24,038 nucleotides of DNA from a virus, in IMG/VR virus record IMGVR_UViG_3300006175_000029, positions 1 through 24,038 of that record. One strand, 5' to 3'. The position numbers were made by a program, and so were the translations under genes. Under the pieces are notes generated by a model. The model ran no database searches and was not told where the DNA came from. It worked only from the letters and a program-made list of their open reading frames with translations. Of this stretch, positions 19,663 through 24,038 are shown in pieces (positions within the stretch are counted from its first letter, which is position 1; each line of letters begins with the position of its first letter).

Positions 19663-19848
19663 TTATCTTCCCACCACTTGGATGTCAATCGAGTAGACCT
19701 GCCAGCCCGCAGCATTCACCAGCCGTGAGTCGGTCGACAGTTGGTGGGTAACGCGGGAGGAGACAGCGGCAGCGGACGAGATGCCGACGTAGGTCTCGTC
19801 TAGAATCACGTCCCCATGGACGTCAAGGAACTCGACCAGCCAGTCCAC
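19663..19848 (-). CDS. Hypothetical small protein (61 aa, GTG start)
   Basis: GTG at 19848 follows the stop of the preceding small gene after three bases. The product starts MDWLVEFLDVHGDVILDETY and looks like a compact beta-rich domain (SRVTHQLSTDSRLVNAAGW, VYSIDIQVVG). No clear ribosome site is present, so it probably depends on termination-reinitiation. No family recognised. Confidence 0.55.
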   Translation of the reverse strand: MDWLVEFLDVHGDVILDETYVGISSAAAVSSRVTHQLSTDSRLVNAAGWQVYSIDIQVVGR

Positions 19849-19851
19849 GGC

Positions 19852-20028
19852 TTACGTCAAGTAGCCGCCGAAGTTGCGGAGATACTGAGCCACCAAGAGC
19901 CAGTCTGACTCATCGGCGTCGCTGACCGCAGCAACGGCCTTGGCATTGACTACTACGATTGCAGCAGCCACCGAACCCGCAGCGGTCTTCGCGGCCTGCG
20001 CGGCAGCAACCAGGGGAAGTACGCTCAT
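19852..20028 (-). CDS. Small protein with hydrophobic Ala-rich segment (58 aa)
   Basis: ATG at 20028 has AAGGA nine bases upstream. The protein begins MSVLPLVAAAQAAKTAAG and has an Ala/Val-rich stretch (SVAAAIVVVNAKAVAAVSD), then a more typical globular end DWLLVAQYLRNFGGYLT. The Ala-rich stretch could be a weak membrane or amphipathic helix. It lies directly between the 73-residue gene and the GTG gene. Good coding character; no family recognised. Confidence 0.6.
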   Translation of the reverse strand: MSVLPLVAAAQAAKTAAGSVAAAIVVVNAKAVAAVSDADESDWLLVAQYLRNFGGYLT

Positions 20029-20047
20029 GATCCATGTCCTTCAGTTA

Positions 20048-20269
20048 TTATTCCCCCGCTTGTAGCCAGACCCTTGCTTCAGGGTCTGATAGCCTCAGCA
20101 GCAGGTCCAATCCCTGCGGATCTATCACGTGCGATCGTAGCAGCGCAAAACCGAGGGACGCAAGCAGGCGTACCCGGTCCGTGTCCGTCAGCAGCGCCAT
20201 ACTGGGCTCACTCATGCGCAGTTTATCAACGCACTCCGTGATTGCATCGGGAATGATGTTCATAGGCAC
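20048..20269 (-). CDS. Hypothetical protein (73 aa) after the major capsid gene
   Basis: Starts MPMNIIPDAITECVDKLRMS. Helical, with LLTDTDRVRLLASLGFALLR and SHVIDPQGLDLLLRLSDPEA. It lies 48 bases downstream of the capsid stop, after a strong hairpin at 20291-20307. Coding character is good. I recognise no family; a structural or assembly role is suggested only by position. Confidence 0.62.
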   Translation of the reverse strand: MPMNIIPDAITECVDKLRMSEPSMALLTDTDRVRLLASLGFALLRSHVIDPQGLDLLLRLSDPEARVWLQAGE

Positions 20270-20290
20270 GACGATAGCGGAAGTCAGGTG

Positions 20291-20307
20291 GGAGGGGAAG
20301 CCCCTCC
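20291..20307. repeat. Stem-loop just downstream of the major capsid gene
   Basis: GGAGGGG (20291-20297) pairs with CCCCTCC (20301-20307), loop AAG. It begins 11 bases after the capsid stop on the minus strand. No T-tract follows, so it likely protects the 3' end of the capsid message from nucleases or causes partial termination. Confidence 0.5.
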
Positions 20308-20317
20308 GCCCTGCTAG

Positions 20318-21520
20318 TTAGCCGATTCCGTCAAGATAATATAGGCTCTCACCGTAGACCCGCTCTACCACGCCGAGACGGCCGTAGTAGGTCACGATCT
20401 GGAACAGGTTGCGGTACTCGAGCGGGGTCCGCTGCAGGGGCACCAGCGGGAAGCGCACGCGATTCCGCTCCTTGGTGTACACCATCAGCCGATCGCTAGA
20501 CGCCGCACCCCGGCCTGTTAGCCACTTCACCGGCTGGATGTTCAGCGGCTTGCCGTACGCCGCGTTGCTCAGCGAGTTATTGCGCAGGAACTCGAGAATA
20601 CTAACATTTCCCGCGCTCGAGACCTTCTGGCTGACCAGATAACCGAACTCGACGGGAGGTACCCGCAGCTCGGTAGGCATCAGCGCCCAGCCAGCGTTGG
20701 TCCAGCACTGCGTCAGTGCGTAGTTAACATCGGCCAGGATCGCATCCGGGGTTTTATCGACCCACTTCAGCGACGTTGAATTGCCGGTAGGCGAGGAAGC
20801 ACCTGCCTGCGCAGCATTTGTGCTGGACACCGGCTGATCCGTTGCCGCACAGCCCTGGGCCGTCGTGGCATTTGCCAAACCGACCTGACCAAGTGTAGAG
20901 TCCCCAATGTACACCTGCTCGTCGATGTCCATCTGGTATTTTATTTTGAGGCCATCGTATTTTTGTACATCTATTGGGCGGCCCAGCTTCTGAGCACTTG
21001 CCAATTCTGGGAGCGTATACTTCACCTCAAGCGCCCATAGGTACAAAGGATGCGTAGTCTTACCAATATCGAGAGCGATACCAGTTATCTGATTCGCGTC
21101 CTTGGAGAGCCACGCCTTACCTGACGGCACGATACCACCAGCTGATGCAAAGCTGCTGTTGGTGAAGCTTGAAACTTCATCAGCAATCGTCACATCCTCT
21201 CTTAGGTCAATATCCCTGCCCCAAGTAACGGACGCTAATGGATCATGTAATTCCTGGTCCAACCTCTCCAATTCACCAATTAAAAATGCACCTGTACTAT
21301 CCTTAGTAAAGGTGAATTCATCGAACGTCATAAATGAGTCCGTCGTGAAATGACGGCGACGCTCGGGCTGGGTACCTTCCTTGTACCCCTTCATCCAATC
21401 GATAACCTGTCCATTATCGTAGCGGATCAGGTTACCCTGCACACGCGGATCGCTGTGGCCGGGCAGGATCAGATTCGGGGACAATGCACTTGATCCCCGA
21501 TAGGCGAGACGATTGCTCAT
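20318..21520 (-). CDS. Major capsid protein (DUF2184 family)
   Basis: A 400-residue protein. The C-terminal LVPLQRTPLEYRNLFQIVTYYGRLGVVERVYGESLYYLDGI is, in pieces, the typical end of DUF2184 capsid proteins. The E-loop-like region near residues 50-110 and YLWALEVKYTLPELASAQKLG in the middle also fit. It should form the HK97-fold icosahedral shell. AGGAGTAC (21523-21530) is its ribosome site. The gene follows the cement gene and precedes small unknowns. Residues about 215-250 are Ala/Ser/Thr-rich, likely an exposed insertion. Confidence 0.9.
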   Translation of the reverse strand: MSNRLAYRGSSALSPNLILPGHSDPRVQGNLIRYDNGQVIDWMKGYKEGTQPERRRHFTTDSFMTFDEFTFTKDSTGAFLIGELERLDQELHDPLASVTWGRDIDLREDVTIADEVSSFTNSSFASAGGIVPSGKAWLSKDANQITGIALDIGKTTHPLYLWALEVKYTLPELASAQKLGRPIDVQKYDGLKIKYQMDIDEQVYIGDSTLGQVGLANATTAQGCAATDQPVSSTNAAQAGASSPTGNSTSLKWVDKTPDAILADVNYALTQCWTNAGWALMPTELRVPPVEFGYLVSQKVSSAGNVSILEFLRNNSLSNAAYGKPLNIQPVKWLTGRGAASSDRLMVYTKERNRVRFPLVPLQRTPLEYRNLFQIVTYYGRLGVVERVYGESLYYLDGIG

Positions 21521-21555
21521 AAGTACTCCTGTATCCCCCTGGGGATCGTTACTGC

Positions 21556-22062
21556 TTAGATGTTGAAAGCGATTTCAACAAAATTGCTGGTATCCGCCGG
21601 ACCCATGAAGATCGCGTTCGGGAGCGCGATAGCACTGGTCGACGTCGCCGCAGCAATCCCACCAATCACCGGATTATTTGCATCCGTCGTGGTGGTGTAG
21701 ATATACACCTGTCCGCCCTTGGCCGCGGCTGTCACGCCACCAAGCTTGAGCAGCATGTATCCACTGCGCAGAATGTCGACGATGCCTGAGGCCGGTGGCG
21801 TCGATGTACCGAGCTGATCCTGGCTAGCTCCAGTGGGGAACGGGCGGACCAAGAAGCCGTAGATCGCCGTATCCGCGGTGGATGCAACGCGCATATTACC
21901 GACGTTGCCGCCAGTATTATCTACGACCATCGCGAGGCCGTACTGGCTCGGGGCACCAGTGGTACCAGCCGGGGTAACAATCTGCGCCTCGATCTTCGCG
22001 CTATTAATACGATTGACCTCGCCGGGAATGCCGGCAGGCATGCGATAACTGAAAGCGACCAC
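21556..22062 (-). CDS. Capsid cement / decoration protein (Gp24-like)
   Basis: A 168-residue protein. FSYRMPAGIPGEVNRINSAK and AIYGFLVRPFPTGASQDQLG are characteristic of the structural cement family that lies directly before DUF2184 capsid genes. The rest has a beta-sandwich strand pattern ending ADTSNFVEIAFNI. It is expected to bind the capsid surface or local threefold sites and stabilise the shell. GTG start at 22062, with AGGAGTAC (22067-22074) upstream. Confidence 0.85.
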   Translation of the reverse strand: MVAFSYRMPAGIPGEVNRINSAKIEAQIVTPAGTTGAPSQYGLAMVVDNTGGNVGNMRVASTADTAIYGFLVRPFPTGASQDQLGTSTPPASGIVDILRSGYMLLKLGGVTAAAKGGQVYIYTTTTDANNPVIGGIAAATSTSAIALPNAIFMGPADTSNFVEIAFNI

Positions 22063-22076
22063 TATAGTACTCCTTT

Positions 22077-22535
22077 CTACTTATCTTCAGTGAAGCGACG
22101 AACGCGCTGCGGGGTTGTCCGCGGCGGTCCCGCCCGTGGCCGGTCTGGCTCCGGCCCGGGCCTCGCCGTTTGCGGCAAGTCGCCTTGGTAGAGGCCGCGC
22201 GACTCCTTGGGGTATTCAGGCGGGACTACATCACCGCCATGCGCATGCACGACGCGATGCGCCCGCGCCGCAGTATCTTCAGGAGCACTTTCCACGCTGG
22301 CGTCCATTTCTGAATAATCGACGCCAGGTGAGTCAGGCTCTTGAATTGCGGGACCGGCTGGTAGATTCTGGCGGTGGCCATAATGTACCTCCGGTGCAGG
22401 CGGGGTTTGGATCGGACCACCTGGCTCTAGTTCGGCGGTATGCCGCTCCTCCTGATTAACTTCGGGAGCGGACTGCGGTTCGGCTACGCGGTTAAGTCCC
22501 TCGGAGCCGAACGTTGCGGGGTTGTCTTCCGGCAT
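22077..22535 (-). CDS. Proline-rich, acidic disordered protein (152 aa)
   Basis: The sequence is rich in Pro, Glu, Gly and His, starting MPEDNPATFGSEGLNRVAEP, with no hydrophobic core. It is presumably intrinsically disordered, except perhaps around RAHRVVHAHGGDVV. It lies between the protease-scaffold and the cement protein. A role as an accessory scaffold or internal head protein is possible, but nothing diagnostic is present. The start lies six bases after the previous stop region; the end is close to the cement gene. Confidence 0.6.
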   Translation of the reverse strand: MPEDNPATFGSEGLNRVAEPQSAPEVNQEERHTAELEPGGPIQTPPAPEVHYGHRQNLPAGPAIQEPDSPGVDYSEMDASVESAPEDTAARAHRVVHAHGGDVVPPEYPKESRGLYQGDLPQTARPGPEPDRPRAGPPRTTPQRVRRFTEDK

Positions 22536-22541
22536 TCTAAA

Positions 22542-23633
22542 TTAACGTCCCGACTGTTTCGCCCAAAATTCCGCATTTTTGGTATTCAAGGCGCGGAGCT
22601 GTGCCTGTAGGGTGCGATCGGTGTTGAACCCAATAGACGGGCTGTAATTAACGCCGTCACCGACATGCGAGGTGGCGAGGTTGGAACGCTTCTGACGTAC
22701 TAGCTCTGCGGCACCATTAAACACCGCGGAAACCGCATCGCACGACATCTGTGCGACGTTGCCGCCGCTAGCGACCTGACGTACTGCCGCAGCCGTATCG
22801 TCTTCCTGCAGGGCTTCATTGAGTACACGACGACGGAACTTGCACATCGCATCCATCGTGCGGGTCACACCCAACTTGGAATCCATCGTCGGGTACTTGA
22901 TGCCGGGTGCCAGAAGTTCGGCCTTGGAGACCATCTCCTGCCACGGACCACGCAGCGCTGCCGCGTCGCCAACCGCCACACGACGACGATCGGTGATTGC
23001 GACGTTCTCTTTGCTGGAGGCGTCACTCGGCTCGTCTGTTGGGGGCGGTGCTGGCTCGTCGTCGAGCGCACGGGTCCGCTTGGCGTCACGCATAATGCCG
23101 CGGTCTGCCTCTGGCCTCTGCTCTGTTGGTTCTCCACCAGGAGCACCAACCGCCTGTTCAGCCTGCTGGGCTTCCTGCGGATCCTCGCCTTCCTCGCCCT
23201 GGGCAAGAATGGCGACTGCACGCTCAAGCGCACTGACCCGCTGCTCGAGATCGCCGCCACCGCCTTCAGCACCAGCCATAGCACCAGCACCACCGGCGCT
23301 AGCACCACCACCAGCAGGATCACCCTCAGGGGCATCAGCACCGTGCAGATGGACATGTACGCCACCGCCACCCATATCATCGCGTGAAAAGCGATCGCTG
23401 GTGGGGCTTTCTTTTTCGGCGCCATAATTCTCAACCGGCGCGGTAACTTGAGCGAAGCCGCCGCTTTCGTTTGCGCCAGAAATAACATCGCCGAGCATCG
23501 TAGCGACGCGCTGCAGCTCTTCTACGAGCACTGCATCGAACGAGGGTGTACCTCGAGCCGCCAGAATACGATCGAAACTTGATTTAATAAGGGTGTCGCC
23601 GACAGATGCGCGGCGACGGGCTTGTCCAGCCAT
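22542..23633 (-). CDS. Internal in-frame scaffold product (363 aa)
   Basis: Inside the protease frame, ATG at 23633 is preceded by AGGAG with an eight-base spacer (ATAGGAGACAAAGAG ATG). This initiation site would make the scaffold part alone, without the protease. Known in principle from nested scaffolds such as Nu3 in lambda. The product begins MAGQARRRASVGDTL, the linker region just after the protease core. Whether it is used is not established. Confidence 0.6.
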   Translation of the reverse strand: MAGQARRRASVGDTLIKSSFDRILAARGTPSFDAVLVEELQRVATMLGDVISGANESGGFAQVTAPVENYGAEKESPTSDRFSRDDMGGGGVHVHLHGADAPEGDPAGGGASAGGAGAMAGAEGGGGDLEQRVSALERAVAILAQGEEGEDPQEAQQAEQAVGAPGGEPTEQRPEADRGIMRDAKRTRALDDEPAPPPTDEPSDASSKENVAITDRRRVAVGDAAALRGPWQEMVSKAELLAPGIKYPTMDSKLGVTRTMDAMCKFRRRVLNEALQEDDTAAAVRQVASGGNVAQMSCDAVSAVFNGAAELVRQKRSNLATSHVGDGVNYSPSIGFNTDRTLQAQLRALNTKNAEFWAKQSGR

Positions 23634-24038
23634 CTCTTTGTCTCCTATATGACATGAAGGTCCGCATCTACCGCGGTCTACCAAAGCAACATGGTTTCCA
23701 ATGATCCCGTGTTGTCTTCCTTCTCCTGGGGAAAGCTCTTCGTACTCAGCGTCGTAGCCTGCGCTGACCTCCCGTTTTCCTTGTCGTACATCGCGGATGG
23801 CGACCTCATCTTGAATGAGTAGATCCGCATAAAGAAAATCGTTATTAGTTAGTAAGCCGTCACCACGCCGCGGATTTAGGGTGACCCCGATGGCGTAGTT
23901 GCGCCAATTATGTGGGTTGACCTTCTCGGGTGGGTGATCGTTGGTTACTGGCTTGCCAGCAAAGGAAGCTACCGCTACAGGTGAGAAGACCTCGTCTTCG
24001 TCGCGATAGATTCTAATAATTCCGTCGCGATCGGCAGT
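22542..24038 (-). CDS. Prohead protease-scaffold fusion (DUF2213 family), 5' end outside window
   Basis: The frame is open from the right edge to the stop at 22542 (498 visible residues). SFAGKPVTNDHPPEKVNP with His35, REVSAGYDAEYEEL with Ser92, and GNHVALVDRGRCGPSC are the DUF2213 prohead protease signatures; His and Ser are the likely catalytic pair. After visible residue 136 comes a Gly/Ala/Glu-rich linker with VHVHLHG and a coiled coil (LEQRVSALERAVAIL). Then the LLAPGIKYPTMDSKLGVTRT domain seen in these scaffolds follows. The protease matures the capsid; the rest should act as scaffold. The 5' end is not visible. Confidence 0.87.
   Translation of the reverse strand, partial: TADRDGIIRIYRDEDEVFSPVAVASFAGKPVTNDHPPEKVNPHNWRNYAIGVTLNPRRGDGLLTNNDFLYADLLIQDEVAIRDVRQGKREVSAGYDAEYEELSPGEGRQHGIIGNHVALVDRGRCGPSCHIGDKEMAGQARRRASVGDTLIKSSFDRILAARGTPSFDAVLVEELQRVATMLGDVISGANESGGFAQVTAPVENYGAEKESPTSDRFSRDDMGGGGVHVHLHGADAPEGDPAGGGASAGGAGAMAGAEGGGGDLEQRVSALERAVAILAQGEEGEDPQEAQQAEQAVGAPGGEPTEQRPEADRGIMRDAKRTRALDDEPAPPPTDEPSDASSKENVAITDRRRVAVGDAAALRGPWQEMVSKAELLAPGIKYPTMDSKLGVTRTMDAMCKFRRRVLNEALQEDDTAAAVRQVASGGNVAQMSCDAVSAVFNGAAELVRQKRSNLATSHVGDGVNYSPSIGFNTDRTLQAQLRALNTKNAEFWAKQSGR

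Noticed and set aside
22819-23488. Long Ala/Ser/Pro- and Arg-rich frames overlapping the scaffold linker on both strands
   Set aside because: These arise from the repetitive Gly/Ala/Glu coding region of the scaffold, which leaves alternative frames open by composition.
1-24038. CRISPR array, insertion sequence, integrase or attachment core
   Set aside because: No regularly spaced repeats, transposase or integrase motifs were found. The tRNA could in principle carry an attachment site, but there is no second copy of its 3' end in the window.

Overview
The window is part of a tailed-phage genome (or prophage) with a contractile tail, a myovirus-type Caudoviricetes. It encodes a DUF3383-type tail sheath, a DUF3277-type tail tube, a neck terminator, DUF4054 and HK97 gp10-like connector proteins, a DUF2184 major capsid protein, a cement protein and a DUF2213-type prohead protease-scaffold. 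The host is probably Gram-negative, most likely a proteobacterium. This rests on the family relationships, the peptidoglycan peptidase and a host-like low-affinity iron permease, not on any host marker.

The virion genes lie on the minus strand, so they read from high to low coordinates. At 24038-20318 are head genes: protease-scaffold (5' end outside the window), a proline-rich protein, cement protein and major capsid protein. At 20269-16652 are small accessory genes: several unknowns, a helix-turn-helix protein, an iron permease-family membrane protein and an Ig-like protein. They are punctuated by a minus-strand terminator at 17983-18016 and a two-hairpin element at 16598-16645. At 16514-11790 is one compact unit: DUF6065, two tandem 2-oxoglutarate/Fe(II) oxygenases, a small virion-like protein, a beta-helix adhesin with a Sec signal peptide, and a PAPS-type sulfotransferase. 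It looks like a modification-plus-receptor-binding cassette and is the most unusual part of the window.

The minus-strand series is broken by two plus-strand islands of very small genes. The island at 9800-11830 holds two HTH proteins, several membrane miniproteins and a tRNA with anticodon CAU. The island at 5016-6348 holds a cupin-like protein, a zinc-ribbon protein and unknowns. Each is preceded by a TTGACA promoter candidate whose spacer contains an inverted repeat. Between the islands the minus strand carries an unknown 366-residue protein, the DUF4054 head-completion protein, a DUF6197-like protein, the gp10-like tail-completion protein and an M15 peptidase endolysin. From 4952 down to 1 follow a head-closure-like protein, neck terminator, sheath, tube, tail assembly chaperone, Dit-like baseplate protein, baseplate plug and the start of a baseplate hub protein.

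Two expression devices can be read directly. The tail assembly chaperone has a slippery heptamer (AAATTTT on the minus strand, 1237-1243), beyond which the -1 frame stays open for 81 codons and encodes a DUF6889-like domain with no start codon of its own. The prohead protease frame contains a strong internal ribosome binding site and ATG at 23633 that would make a free scaffold. No tape measure gene lies between the chaperone and the Dit-like gene. Family names come from memory of protein families; no database search was run.
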